From a bacterium (GTDB lineage Bacteria > Auribacterota > Auribacteria > Auribacterales > Auribacteraceae): 64,000 nucleotides of DNA. Both the position numbers and the translations under genes were made by a program. Shown piece by piece: positions 1 through 10,071 of the stretch (positions are counted from its first letter, which is position 1; every line of letters begins with the position of its first letter). The stretch covers positions 62,001-126,000 of the forward strand of contig JACKPL010000005.1 in the NCBI GenBank assembly GCA_024233545.1, read 5' to 3'. The notes under the pieces are model-generated. The model searched no databases, was not told where the DNA came from, and was given only the letters and a program-made list of their open reading frames with translations.

Positions 1-1
1 C

Positions 2-1054
2 ATTTCTAAAAAAGACTTGAAACGTATGGATGACTTTGTGAGGTATGCGGCGTATGCTTCTTTTGAGGCTGTGGAAGATTCAGGATTAGACTTGTCTTCT
101 ATGGATCCATTTTCAATTGGAGTAATTGTCGGATCGGGTATTGGCGGCTTGACAGTTCTCGAAGAACAGCACAAGGTACTTCTTGAAAAAGGTCCATCAC
201 GTGTTTCACCGCTCTTTATCCCCATGCTTATTACAAACATGGCTTCGGGACATATATCAATCCTTTTCAATGCAAGCGGACCGAATTTATGTGTTGCAAC
301 AGCCTGCTCAACCGCAACCCACTCAATTGGCGAATCATATCGGCATATTGCGTTAGGTGAAGCCGATGTGATGATAGCCGGCGGAACGGAGGGTGCTACT
401 ACTCCTATGGGGCTTGCAGGGTTCTGCTCAATAAAAGCCCTTTCTCAACGGAATGATGAGCCGCAAAGAGCAAGCAGGCCATTTGACGCCGAGCGTGATG
501 GGTTTGTCATGGGCGAAGGCGCCGGAGTTGTCATTCTTGAAGAATACGAACATGCAAAAAAACGCGGAGCGCGCATTTACTGCGAGGTTCTTGGGTACGG
601 CTGTACCGGCGACGCATACCATATGACTGCGCCTGCTCCCGGCGGGATAGGCGCTCAGAGATGTATGACGATGGCATTACAGAATGCAGGGCTGAATCCT
701 GAAGATATTGATTATATAAATGCTCACGGAACTTCAACACCTTTAAATGACAAAGGTGAAACAGAAGCTATTAAACAAGTCTTTAAATCGCATGTTGCAA
801 AATTGCCGGTCAGTTCTAATAAATCAATGATAGGGCATTTACTTGGAGCGGCTGGAGGTGTTGAGTTAATTGCATGTGCGAAAACCATCGAAAATGGTAT
901 TATACCGCCAACCATCAATCTTGATAACCCTGATCCGGATTGCGATTTGGATTATGTGCCCCATGTAGCGCGCGAATGCAGGGTGAAGAAAGTTATGTCG
1001 AATTCGTTTGGTTTTGGCGGTACTAACGCGTCATTGGTTGTAGCGAGTGTATAA
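2..1054 (+). CDS. fabF: 3-oxoacyl-ACP synthase II (FabF), 5' end outside window
   Basis: Condensing enzyme of type II fatty acid synthesis that extends acyl-ACP with malonyl-ACP in the cytosol. The reading frame is open from base 2 (reads ISKKDLKRMDDFVRYA, a typical internal FabF stretch), so the gene begins upstream of the window and roughly the first 60-70 residues are missing. The nucleophile Cys lies in ATACSTATHS, and the two catalytic His are in NAHGTSTPLND and SMIGHLLGAAGG. The C terminus (NSFGFGGTNASLV) is complete. murJ follows 39 bp downstream on the same strand. FabB/FabF paralogues cannot be fully separated, but the motif spacing fits FabF best. Confidence 0.95.
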   Translation: MSKKDLKRMDDFVRYAAYASFEAVEDSGLDLSSMDPFSIGVIVGSGIGGLTVLEEQHKVLLEKGPSRVSPLFIPMLITNMASGHISILFNASGPNLCVATACSTATHSIGESYRHIALGEADVMIAGGTEGATTPMGLAGFCSIKALSQRNDEPQRASRPFDAERDGFVMGEGAGVVILEEYEHAKKRGARIYCEVLGYGCTGDAYHMTAPAPGGIGAQRCMTMALQNAGLNPEDIDYINAHGTSTPLNDKGETEAIKQVFKSHVAKLPVSSNKSMIGHLLGAAGGVELIACAKTIENGIIPPTINLDNPDPDCDLDYVPHVARECRVKKVMSNSFGFGGTNASLVVASV

Positions 1055-1093
1055 TATTCTACCGTTTGAAACTCTATAATCTGTTCATAATTC

Positions 1094-2671
1094 ATGAATT
1101 CCACTGAAAAAAAATCGCGGCAGGCCATGACCCGGTCCGCGGGCGTATTTGGGTCAGTAACGATGTTAAGCAGAGTTCTCGGTTTGCTGAGAGATGTGCT
1201 GTCTGCAGGGTTATTTGGCACTACGCAAGTGTGGGATGCATTTGTAACAGCGTTCACTATTCCTAATATGTTTCGCATGATGTTGGGCGAAGGCGCTTTA
1301 TCGGGGGCTTTTGTGCCTATATTCACCCGATACCTTCATTCTTCTTCCGAACAACAGGCATGGTCGTTTGCCAACAAAATTATTTCTCTTCTTTCCGTTG
1401 TATTGATTGGGATTATTGTTATTGGATGGGGAATACTTGCGGTTATGTATCATATGGCATTGCCGGAGCGAATTCACTTAATTGTGTTATTGTCGATCAT
1501 TCTTCTTCCGTATTTATTTTTTATATGCAATGTTGGCTTGCTTATGGGGATTCTCAATACATTTCACCATTTTTTCATTGGTGCATTTTGTCCGGTAATT
1601 TTGAATGCAACATTAATTTTTTTAATGATACTCTATATTCCGTTCTCACATTTGACTGAACTGCAGAAAATATATATTCTTTCAGTAGGAGTGGTTCTTG
1701 GCGGTGCACTGCAATTCTTTTCTCATTGGATAGTTGCCAGTAAAAAGGGATTGCGATTTACGTTTTCCATCGATATTCATGATAAAGGCGTTGCAAAAGT
1801 ATGGCGCCTTATGCTTCCTGCTGTTATGGCATTATCAGTTACTCAAATCAATTTGGTAGTGGATAGAGTATTGGCATTGTTTATTGGCGAAGGTGCGGCA
1901 TCAGCATTGTATTACAGCAATCGGATAATCCAGCTTCCCATTGGTGTTTTCGGAGTAGCTTTAGCAACAACATCATTTCCATTGATGGCACATTATTCAG
2001 CAGTTAACGATATGCCGTTATTTAAAAAAACGATATCTCATGTAATTCAATTGATGCTTTTTATTTCTCTGCCTGCTACCTGTGGGCTTCTAGTTTTGAG
2101 TTACCCTTTAATACGTATGATTTTTGAGCATTCTCAGTTTGATGCGGATTCAACGTCAAAAACGGCATTCGCACTCATTTTTTACAGTATCGGGTTGTGT
2201 TCGTATTGTTGTAACAAAGTTATTATCAGGGGATTTTATTCACTACAAGATACCAGAACCCCCGTGCGTGTGGGTGTTATAACGCTGATTATCAATGTTG
2301 TATTCAATGTTGTTTTAATGTATCCGTTAAAACAGGGCGGTCTTGCATTGTCAACGTCAATCGCATCGTTTGTCGGTACAGCGCTATTAGTTTTTGGAAT
2401 GAATAAAAAAATCGGAGTTTTTTATAACACTGATTTTTGGATCAGTATCCGCCGGATTCTCTTTGCGTCGTTCATTATGATGGCGGCAGTCTATGTCAGT
2501 TATCGCTATTTGTATTTGGTTTTATCTGCCACGCTATGGAATAATATTCTTATTCTCGGGATTCCATTATGTATTGGAATAACGGTTTATATGGCACTGA
2601 TGTATTTTCTTAAGTCCCAAGAATTGTTCGACATACTCGAATTGATTGGAATACATCGTTCCGTCAATTAA
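1094..2671 (+). CDS. murJ: lipid II flippase MurJ (MviN family)
   Basis: Integral membrane MOP-superfamily protein of 525 aa that flips the peptidoglycan precursor lipid II across the inner membrane. The N terminus carries the family signature (AGVFGSVTMLSRVLGLLRDV) and is followed by about 14 hydrophobic segments. Conserved elements such as RVLALFIGEGAASALYYSNR and KVIIRGFYSLQDTRTPV are present. The ATG at 1094 has no clear Shine-Dalgarno sequence; the ATG at 1127 (MTRSAGVF) is an alternative that matches the usual family start more closely. It lies between fabF and secA on the same strand. Confidence 0.95.
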   Translation: MNSTEKKSRQAMTRSAGVFGSVTMLSRVLGLLRDVLSAGLFGTTQVWDAFVTAFTIPNMFRMMLGEGALSGAFVPIFTRYLHSSSEQQAWSFANKIISLLSVVLIGIIVIGWGILAVMYHMALPERIHLIVLLSIILLPYLFFICNVGLLMGILNTFHHFFIGAFCPVILNATLIFLMILYIPFSHLTELQKIYILSVGVVLGGALQFFSHWIVASKKGLRFTFSIDIHDKGVAKVWRLMLPAVMALSVTQINLVVDRVLALFIGEGAASALYYSNRIIQLPIGVFGVALATTSFPLMAHYSAVNDMPLFKKTISHVIQLMLFISLPATCGLLVLSYPLIRMIFEHSQFDADSTSKTAFALIFYSIGLCSYCCNKVIIRGFYSLQDTRTPVRVGVITLIINVVFNVVLMYPLKQGGLALSTSIASFVGTALLVFGMNKKIGVFYNTDFWISIRRILFASFIMMAAVYVSYRYLYLVLSATLWNNILILGIPLCIGITVYMALMYFLKSQELFDILELIGIHRSVN

Positions 2672-2690
2672 CCAACAGGACAGTTTCGCA

Positions 2691-2719
2691 TTGCAAAATT
2701 TTGAGCACCACAGTACTAT
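2691..2719 (+). promoter_or_regulatory. possible promoter upstream of secA
   Basis: TTGCAA (2691-2696) and TACTAT (2714-2719) are 17 bp apart in the 98-bp murJ-secA gap. Each box matches the sigma70 consensus at 4 of 6 positions. Weak candidate only. Confidence 0.25.
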
Positions 2720-2769
2720 TATAGAGTAAATGATGCATATATGAGTTCATTGATGAGAAAGGATAAAGA

Positions 2770-5700
2770 ATGATTGGATGGATATTAAAAAAAATAGTTG
2801 GTTCAAGCAATGAACGTTATATAAAAAAATTACAGCCGGTTATCGAACAAATAAACGAGTTTGAACAAGCATATCAAGCTCTGTCCGATGAGCAGTTGCA
2901 AGCAAAAACCATTGAATTTAAAGAACGAATCGCTTCCGGTGAAACGCTTGATGATATTATGCCTGAAGCGTTTGCAGTTGTAAAAAATGCTTGCCGTCGA
3001 TTAGTCGGACGGTCTTGGGCAGTATGTAATCACGAATTAACGTGGGATATGGTGCCGTACGATGTGCAAATTATCGGCGGTATCGCTCTACATAGAGGAA
3101 ATATTGCCGAGATGGCAACCGGCGAAGGAAAAACACTCGTTGCAACCATGCCGCTTTATTTGAATGCATTAAGCGGCAAAGGCGCTCATCTCGTGACCGT
3201 TAATGACTATCTTGCGCGCCGTGACAGCCAATGGATGGGGGGTGTCTTTACCTTTCTTGGCTTAACTGTCGGATGTTTGCAAAATGACATGGAACGATCG
3301 GAAAGAAAAAGGCAATATACATGTGATATAACCTATGGTACAAATTCGGAATTCGGGTTCGATTACCTTCGCGATAATGGTGCGTATTCTATTGAGGAAC
3401 AGGTACAGCGTGATTATAACTATGCCATTATTGACGAAGTTGACTCAATATTGATAGACGAGGCGAGAACGCCGTTAATTATTTCAGGGCCGACCAGTGT
3501 ATCAACATATAAATTTTCAAATCTTAAATCGCTCGTAGAAACATTATTTCGTAAACAGCAGATGTTGTGCAGTAAATTGCTCGGCGATGCAAAGCAGTTG
3601 CATGAGAGCGGCGGGCCGCATGAAGAAATAGGCAGAAAAGTATTGCAGGTTTTGCGGGGTACTCCAAAAAATCGACAATTGCTTCGTATGATCGAAGACC
3701 CGGCTGTACGAAAAATCCTTGACAAAGCAGAATTGGAAATGCTCAATAAGGAACGTAAACAAGAACTGCATGACCTTATGGAAGAATTGTTTTTTGTTAT
3801 TGATGAGAAAGGGCATGCCGTCGACCTGACAGAAAAAGGGCGTGAATCAATATCTCCCAATAATCCTGAAGAATATATTATACCCGATATCATAACCCTT
3901 TCACAAGAAATTGACGAAAAATCGGATTTGAACGAGCTCGACAAGGAGATGGAAAAACGGGCAATTCAAAAAAGATACGAAGAATCAAACGAAAAAATAC
4001 ATAATTTGTCTCAATTGTTAAGAGCATATTCTCTGTTTGAAAAAGATGTCGATTATGTTGTTCAAGACAATAGGGTTATGATTGTCGATGAGTTTACCGG
4101 GCGCCTTATGCCCGGAAGACGGTTCAGCGACGGCCTGCATCAAGCGCTGGAAGCCAAAGAAGGGGTCAAGATCGAACGAGAAACGCAAACCTTTGCAACA
4201 ATTACCATCCAAAATTATTTTCGCATGTATAAAAAACTTGCAGGGATGACCGGCACTGCCGAGACGGAGGCAGGCGAATTTAAGCAGATTTATAACCTGA
4301 GCGTAATTGTTATTCCCACCAACGAGCCTATTCGCCGCCGCGATATGGATGATGTCATCTATAAAACCCGCCGCGAGAAATTCAATGCGATTGTTGACGC
4401 AATAGTAGAATGTTACAAACGTGGGCAACCCGTTCTCGTCGGTACTATTTCTGTTGAAACATCCGAACTATTGAGCAGAATGTTGCGTTTGAAAAAAATG
4501 CCTCATCAAGTATTGAATGCCAAATACCATGAAAAAGAAGCGGAAATTGTCGCACAGGCTGGGCAAGCCGGCGCCATTACGATTGCCACGAACATGGCTG
4601 GGCGCGGCACAGATATTAAATTAGGCGGAGATGTGATAAAAATTGACCCTCGCACTGAAGAAAATACGCTCAAAATGCGGAGTAAATCTCTGGATAACAA
4701 AGGGTTTATGGAAATGTTCGGGGGACTCCACATTATCGGCACAGAACGCCATGAAAGCAGAAGGATCGATAGGCAGTTGCGCGGACGTGCCGGAAGGCAG
4801 GGTGACCCCGGGTCATCACGCTTTTATATTTCCCTTGAAGATGATTTAATGCGTCTCTTCGGCTCTGATCGAATCGCCTCGGTTATGGAAAAGATCGGGC
4901 TGGAAGAAGGGCAGGAATTAGCACACCCCTTATTGAACCGTTCCATAGAAACTGCTCAAAAACGCGTTGAACAACGTAATTTTTCCATTAGAAAACATAC
5001 GTTGAATTATGACGATGTAATGAATAAACAGCGTGAAGTTGTCTATGGGTACCGTAATCAAATTTTGCGCGGCGAAGAAGTTAAAGATATGATTCTTGGG
5101 ATGCTTTCAGAAGTCATAGGACAGAAAATAGATGAGTTCTTGCCGTCAAGTTCCGGTAAAAATGATTGGGATTTAACCGGTTTTGAAATATGGTGGCGTG
5201 AAACGTTTCTTTATCCGCTCAATAAAAGCAAAGTTGAATCATGCGAGTCGGTAGAGGATGTGAGAGACTATCTCATGGAATGGGCGACGGCTCATTATAA
5301 CGCAAAAGAATCGTTTGAAACACCGGAAAAAATGAGAAAACTCGAACAGATCATTGCTTTGCAAACAATCGACCGTTTATGGATAGAACATTTATATGGC
5401 ATGGATAATTTGCGGCATGATATCGGTTATCGGAGTTACGGGCAGAAAGACCCGTTGATAGAATACAAACACGAAAGTTTTGAATTGTTTTCCATCTTAA
5501 TGAGCGATATACGCCGCGAGATAGTAAATACTATATTTAAAGCTTCATTTGTTCCTCCTGAGAAATCACATAATATACTTGATGACTTAGACGAGCATTT
5601 TAATCCTCAGCCTGAATCGGCATTTGGCGGTCATCCTCAATCGCAAAGTGCTGAGGAACCTCCTATGGCAATGGCAATGGCACAATCCGCATCAAAAAAA

Positions 5701-5799
5701 CGCACTCCGTTTCGGCGCGATATGCCTAAAGTCGGCAGGAACGACCAGTGCCCGTGTGGCAGCGGTAAAAAATATAAGCAGTGCCATGGACGGTCATAA
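2770..5799 (+). CDS. secA: preprotein translocase ATPase SecA
   Basis: Motor ATPase (1009 aa) that drives unfolded preproteins through SecYEG. Walker A is in MATGEGKTLVATMP, the DEAD-like box is IIDEVDSILIDEARTP, motif III-V residues lie in GMTGTAETEAGEF and TNMAGRGTDIKLGG, and motif VI is QLRGRAGRQGDPGS. The C terminus ends in the SEC-C zinc motif (CPCGSGKKYKQCH), which binds SecB or ribosomes. It is longer than the roughly 850-900 aa Proteobacterial or Bacillus enzymes because of an insertion of about 100 residues between the DEVD box and the preprotein-binding domain (about residues 250-400, helical and charged). The ATG is preceded by GAGAAAGGATAAAGA. The 3' end overlaps lnt. Confidence 0.98.
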   Translation: MIGWILKKIVGSSNERYIKKLQPVIEQINEFEQAYQALSDEQLQAKTIEFKERIASGETLDDIMPEAFAVVKNACRRLVGRSWAVCNHELTWDMVPYDVQIIGGIALHRGNIAEMATGEGKTLVATMPLYLNALSGKGAHLVTVNDYLARRDSQWMGGVFTFLGLTVGCLQNDMERSERKRQYTCDITYGTNSEFGFDYLRDNGAYSIEEQVQRDYNYAIIDEVDSILIDEARTPLIISGPTSVSTYKFSNLKSLVETLFRKQQMLCSKLLGDAKQLHESGGPHEEIGRKVLQVLRGTPKNRQLLRMIEDPAVRKILDKAELEMLNKERKQELHDLMEELFFVIDEKGHAVDLTEKGRESISPNNPEEYIIPDIITLSQEIDEKSDLNELDKEMEKRAIQKRYEESNEKIHNLSQLLRAYSLFEKDVDYVVQDNRVMIVDEFTGRLMPGRRFSDGLHQALEAKEGVKIERETQTFATITIQNYFRMYKKLAGMTGTAETEAGEFKQIYNLSVIVIPTNEPIRRRDMDDVIYKTRREKFNAIVDAIVECYKRGQPVLVGTISVETSELLSRMLRLKKMPHQVLNAKYHEKEAEIVAQAGQAGAITIATNMAGRGTDIKLGGDVIKIDPRTEENTLKMRSKSLDNKGFMEMFGGLHIIGTERHESRRIDRQLRGRAGRQGDPGSSRFYISLEDDLMRLFGSDRIASVMEKIGLEEGQELAHPLLNRSIETAQKRVEQRNFSIRKHTLNYDDVMNKQREVVYGYRNQILRGEEVKDMILGMLSEVIGQKIDEFLPSSSGKNDWDLTGFEIWWRETFLYPLNKSKVESCESVEDVRDYLMEWATAHYNAKESFETPEKMRKLEQIIALQTIDRLWIEHLYGMDNLRHDIGYRSYGQKDPLIEYKHESFELFSILMSDIRREIVNTIFKASFVPPEKSHNILDDLDEHFNPQPESAFGGHPQSQSAEEPPMAMAMAQSASKKRTPFRRDMPKVGRNDQCPCGSGKKYKQCHGRS

Positions 5800-7423
5800 T
5801 ACGTCAATGGCACCTGGATGGATACACCGGCAATTACCTCTTTTAGTACTCATTTTCAGCGCACTAATGCTGGTGTGTGTGTTCCCACCCTTAGAATGGC
5901 TGTTTTTAGTCTGGTTTGTGTTGGTTCCGCTTTTATGGTATACGGACACGGTATCAATAAAAAAGGCGTTCCTATTAAGTTATCTTTATGGGGTGGTCTT
6001 TTTTGCAGGTTTGTTGTATTGGGTTGTTTATGTTACTGTTCCCGGCGCTGTGGTATTGGTGCTCTATTTGGCAGTCTATTTTCCCTTTTTTATTCTCTCA
6101 ATTCGTTTTATTCGTAATATACTTTGTATACCGTATCTGGTATCTGCCCCATTGGTGTTTTGTTTTACCGAATATTTACGGTCGATAGTAATGACTGGTT
6201 TGCCGTGGGATAATATAGGGTATGCGTTCGCAACGGATTTGCCGTTTATACAAATAATAGAATTTACCGGTACAGCAGGGCTCTCTTTTTTAGCGGTATG
6301 CGGGAATGTGCTTATATACAGCCTTCTTTGCAAAGCCGCTTGGTGTAAACGAAAATATGGTTGCTGGTATATCAAGTTCAAAGAATATGCAGTACTTCTT
6401 ATTGGCTGTTTCGTTTTCTTACTGTTCGTAATAGGCATACGAATGTGGGGAATGAACAGGCTGGAATATATTGATTCGCTTCAATCAACTGCCAGCCTTA
6501 GAATTGCTCTTATTCAAGCGAATATTGCTCAAATGGAAAAATGGGATGCTCGTTTTAAGGCGGGAATCTTAAAAAAATATGATGCATTGACGCGCCAAGC
6601 CGCCGTACACAACCCTGATATTATTATTTGGCCGGAAAGCAGTTTGCCGGGATTTTTCCGTTATGATGAAAACTCCACATACACCGTTTTCAGTTTACTT
6701 GCTGATTTAAAAATTCCAATGGTTTTCGGAGGAAATAGGGTAGAATATATTGATGACAGGGTGTTCTATTATAACAGCGCGTATTATGCTGTACCTGACA
6801 ACGATTCAGTAAGAACGTACGATAAAATTCATCTTGTTCCTTATGGCGAATATATTCCCCAGAAAAAAGTTCTTACGCAATTAGTGCCCCGTTTAGAATC
6901 AGTTGTGCCGTTTGAAGATTTTACTCCCGGAAAAAGTGTTGAACTTTTCGTAATTAACGACGTTTCGTTTGGTGTTTCAATTTGTTATGAAGATATTTTT
7001 CCTGACCTCATACGAAAAATCCCTCTTGCTGGCGCTCAGTTTATTGTGAATATAACAAATGATGCATGGTACTTGCATTCGAGTGCTCCGTTTCAGCATT
7101 TCGGCATGAGCGTGTTCAGGGCGATAGAAAACCGTAAACCGCTTATACGGTGTGCCAATACGGGAATAACAGGATGGGTAACTCCGGCAGGGGAAACCGA
7201 TTTATTCTATGGATCACGCGGATCGGTTATTTTCGATGAAGGATACAAAATAATAAATGTTCCGATATATGATGGGCCTGCTACGTTTTATACAAAACAT
7301 GGAGAATGGTTTCTTTATCTGTGTTCTATGATTTCAGGTATACTTTTATGTCTATCTTGTGTATATTATGTGGCAAAAACTATGTTGAGAATAAATGAGG
7401 TCAAGTATGTACGAAGAAATTAG
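5786..7423 (+). CDS. lnt: apolipoprotein N-acyltransferase Lnt
   Basis: Inner-membrane enzyme that adds the third acyl chain to lipoproteins, a step needed for Lol-dependent sorting in diderms. The N-terminal half is a bundle of hydrophobic segments (LPLLVLIFSALMLVCVF onward). The periplasmic nitrilase-like domain carries the Glu-Lys-Cys triad: Glu in IIIWPESSLPG, Lys in YDKIHLVPYGEY, Cys in GVSICYEDIFPDL. A final membrane helix closes the protein (about 545 aa). The frame stays open into secA, but the ATG at 5786 overlapping the last secA codons, or the ATG at 5807, is the plausible start. Its stop overlaps the prfB start by 17 nt, so the genes are probably translationally coupled. It fits with lolC/E and lolD downstream. 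Confidence 0.93.
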   Translation: MDGHNTSMAPGWIHRQLPLLVLIFSALMLVCVFPPLEWLFLVWFVLVPLLWYTDTVSIKKAFLLSYLYGVVFFAGLLYWVVYVTVPGAVVLVLYLAVYFPFFILSIRFIRNILCIPYLVSAPLVFCFTEYLRSIVMTGLPWDNIGYAFATDLPFIQIIEFTGTAGLSFLAVCGNVLIYSLLCKAAWCKRKYGCWYIKFKEYAVLLIGCFVFLLFVIGIRMWGMNRLEYIDSLQSTASLRIALIQANIAQMEKWDARFKAGILKKYDALTRQAAVHNPDIIIWPESSLPGFFRYDENSTYTVFSLLADLKIPMVFGGNRVEYIDDRVFYYNSAYYAVPDNDSVRTYDKIHLVPYGEYIPQKKVLTQLVPRLESVVPFEDFTPGKSVELFVINDVSFGVSICYEDIFPDLIRKIPLAGAQFIVNITNDAWYLHSSAPFQHFGMSVFRAIENRKPLIRCANTGITGWVTPAGETDLFYGSRGSVIFDEGYKIINVPIYDGPATFYTKHGEWFLYLCSMISGILLCLSCVYYVAKTMLRINEVKYVRRN

Positions 7424-8520
7424 CCAAAGCTTACACGACAAACAAGAACGCTTAGAACTGTTACGGAGGTATCTTTGACATATCCCGTATGGAAAAAGAA
7501 CTCACGGAACTTGAACAGAAAATGTCTGCGTCAACCTTTTGGAACGACCGCGAAACAGCGCAGGAGATAATTGACAAAGTACGGCAGTTGCGTACATGGG
7601 TTGACCCTTTTAGAACAGTCGGTAAGTTATGCGGCGATATTAAAAGTTTGCTTGAATTGGTTGCGGTAGAAAACGATCATAGTATTCTTGAGGAAATCCA
7701 GAAGGAAATGGATGTTCTTGAACATGAAATTGAAAAACTTGAGTTCAAGAAAATGCTGGGAGGCCCTCATGATACCAATAATGCCATAGTTATGATCCAT
7801 TCCGGCGCTGGCGGTACAGAAGCATGTGATTGGGTATCGATGCTCTATCGCATGTATACTCGATGGATTGAACGAAGGGATTTTAAATTGACCGTATTAG
7901 ATTATCTCGAAGGCGAAGAAGCAGGCATTAAGAGTGTCACTGTTCTCGTTGCCGGCGAATATGCGTTCGGGTACCTTAAAGCGGAAAAAGGAGTCCATCG
8001 GCTTGTTCGTATTTCACCATTCGATTCGAACAGCCGGCGGCATACGTCGTTTGCGTCGGTCGATGTTATTCCCGAAATTGATAATGAAATCGAAATTGAA
8101 ATCAATGAAAAAGATTTGCGTATAGATACCTACCGTTCAACCGGTGCAGGAGGCCAGCATGTGAACGTTACTGATTCCGCGGTACGTATTACCCATATTC
8201 CAAGCGGAATAGTTGTACAGTGCCAGAATGAACGTTCTCAGCATAAGAATAAGAGTTTTGCCATGAAAATTCTTCGCGCGCGCCTGTACGAGCTGGAAGA
8301 ACAAGAACGGGAAAAAGAATTGCAACAACAATATGGAGCTAAAGATGACATTGCATGGGGCAGTCAGATCCGTTCCTATGTGATGCATCCTTATTCAATG
8401 GTAAAAGATTTGAGGACCAGAGTCGAAACCAGTAATGTCACTGCAGTTATGGACGGCGATATCGATATGTTCATCGAAGCTTTTCTGAAAATGAGCAAAC
8501 TTCATGAACCGGGCAAATAA
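7407..8520 (+). CDS. prfB: peptide chain release factor 2 (programmed +1 frameshift)
   Basis: RF2 recognises UGA and UAA stop codons and releases the peptide. Translation starts at ATG 7407 (MYEEISQSLHDKQERLELL), reads 23 codons to CTT, meets TGA at 7476-7478, and must shift +1 to continue (GAC at 7477) into the long frame, giving about 370 aa. The catalytic GGQ loop is in STGAGGQHVNVTDS and the stop-recognition SPF tripeptide is in ISPFDSNSRRHTS. The first ATG in the long frame (7489) would lose the N-terminal helix, so the shifted form is the real product. It overlaps lnt by 17 nt and precedes lysS, as in many bacteria. Confidence 0.95.
7464..7479 (+). promoter_or_regulatory. prfB programmed +1 frameshift site
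   Basis: The sequence CGGAGGTATCTTTGAC holds all the known elements: an internal Shine-Dalgarno-like GGAGG, the slippery CTT codon and an in-frame TGA followed by C. Slow reading of TGA when RF2 is scarce allows CTT to slip to TTT, so RF2 controls its own synthesis. This is the established mechanism in E. coli, and the match here is nearly base-for-base. Confidence 0.95.
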
Positions 8521-8611
8521 AGAAAACTGTACCGGCATACTGGAAAATTTGATATAGTGGTACTCCGATTATTGCAAAATAGTAGAAACCACAAAAAGAA
8601 AGACCATTACA

Positions 8612-10054
8612 ATGTCCGAAGACAAAGGGATATTATTTGAGCAAAAGTTGAAGAACCTCGACGCCCTTATCGAGTTAGGCGTCAATCCTTATGGCGCGCG
8701 TTTTGAAGTAGGCGGTTCTATAGCTTCAGTGAAAAATAATTTTGCTGACGGTATGAAAGTAACCATTGCGGGAAGGATTATGGCATATCGAGGCCATGGT
8801 AAAAGCATTTTTTTCGATATCAAAGACAGCACCGAAAAAATGCAGGCGTATATTCAGAATAAAACTGTTGGGGAAGAACAATTTGCAGTTTTCAGCAATA
8901 TTGAAATCGGCGATATTATCGGTTTGACGGGAGAAACGTTTACCACGCGAATGGGCGAACCGACAATAAAGGTTGAATCATTTACTCTTTTGAGCAAATC
9001 TCTCCAGCCGCTTCCGGAAAAGTGGCATGGGCTCAAAGATGTTGAAACACGCTATCGGCAACGGTATGTCGATTTGATTGTGAATGACGATGTCAGAAAT
9101 ACGTTTAAACTCAGAAGTAAAATCATCCAGAGCATCAGGTCGTTTTTTATTGATAAAGGATTTCTTGAAGTTGAAACACCCATGATGCACCATATCCCTG
9201 GCGGCGCTACAGCGCGCCCTTTTGCAACATACCACAATGCGCTCGGTATACCGCTTTTTCTGCGCATTGCTCCGGAGCTCTTTCTTAAACGCCTGCTGGT
9301 AGGCGGTTTCGAACGTGTTTTTGAACTGAATAGAAATTTCCGCAACGAAGGAATATCCCGCAGGCATAATCCCGAGTTTACTATGCTTGAAGTCTATCAA
9401 GCTTATGCCGATTATGAAGTGATGATGGAATTGACAGAAAATCTGTTCGTGTCACTTGCTCAGGAGGTATGGGGAAGCACAAAACATGTAATGAGCGACG
9501 GTGTTGAAATTGATTTGACTCTGCCATGGAAAAGAATCTCTTTAAAGGACGCTGTGGTAGAAGCGTGCGGTATAGATTTTACGACTGTGGCGGATCCGGT
9601 TAAAGCGGCAATCGATGCGAAACTCCCCGTTAAACACGATATGACGCGTGATGAAATACTCTGTGAGGCTTTTGAAGAACTCGTGGAACCGAAACTGTAT
9701 AATCCGACATTTGTCGTCCATTTCCCCTCGAGTGTATCACCGCTTGCGAAATCCCTTGACTCAGACCCGAATGTCACTGCGCGGTTTGAATTGATCGTTC
9801 GCGGACAGGAACTTGCGAATGCTTATTCAGAGTTGAATGATCCATTGGAACAACGCAAGCGCCTGCAAAAACAACTCGAGTCCGCTGAAGACTCTAAACA
9901 GTTGGACGAAGATTTTATCAGGGCGTTGGAATACGGCATGCCGCCGGCAGGCGGGCTAGGCATTGGCATCGACCGGCTTGTTATGTTATTGACCGATTCC
10001 GATTCAATCAGGGATGTCATATTATTTCCGCAACTCAAACCAGAGCTGTCATAG
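8612..10054 (+). CDS. lysS: lysyl-tRNA synthetase, class II
   Basis: Charges tRNA-Lys with lysine (480 aa, usual length about 490-505). An N-terminal OB-fold anticodon-binding domain (about residues 45-150, KVTIAGRIMAYRGHGK) precedes the class II catalytic core. Motif 1 is around FLEVETPMMHHIPGGATARP, motif 2 around FELNRNFRNEGISRRHNPEF, and motif 3 is GGLGIGIDRLVMLLTDS. The ATG follows an A-rich stretch with a weak AAAGAAAGA ribosome site. It lies 91 bp after prfB and 17 bp before lolC/E. Confidence 0.97.
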   Translation: MSEDKGILFEQKLKNLDALIELGVNPYGARFEVGGSIASVKNNFADGMKVTIAGRIMAYRGHGKSIFFDIKDSTEKMQAYIQNKTVGEEQFAVFSNIEIGDIIGLTGETFTTRMGEPTIKVESFTLLSKSLQPLPEKWHGLKDVETRYRQRYVDLIVNDDVRNTFKLRSKIIQSIRSFFIDKGFLEVETPMMHHIPGGATARPFATYHNALGIPLFLRIAPELFLKRLLVGGFERVFELNRNFRNEGISRRHNPEFTMLEVYQAYADYEVMMELTENLFVSLAQEVWGSTKHVMSDGVEIDLTLPWKRISLKDAVVEACGIDFTTVADPVKAAIDAKLPVKHDMTRDEILCEAFEELVEPKLYNPTFVVHFPSSVSPLAKSLDSDPNVTARFELIVRGQELANAYSELNDPLEQRKRLQKQLESAEDSKQLDEDFIRALEYGMPPAGGLGIGIDRLVMLLTDSDSIRDVILFPQLKPELS

Positions 10055-10071
10055 CGCACCGTGTTTTTATA

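Noticed and set aside
3420..3944. 174-codon open frame opposite secA
   Set aside because: It lies inside a fully conserved SecA and is Ser-rich, as expected for a shadow frame.
5661..5685. ATGGCA tandem repeat
   Set aside because: Short in-frame repeat giving Met-Ala pairs in the variable SecA linker; no further copies.
5624..5785. lnt frame open back into secA
   Set aside because: This stretch codes for the conserved SecA C terminus in another frame; Lnt homologues start near 5786 or 5807.
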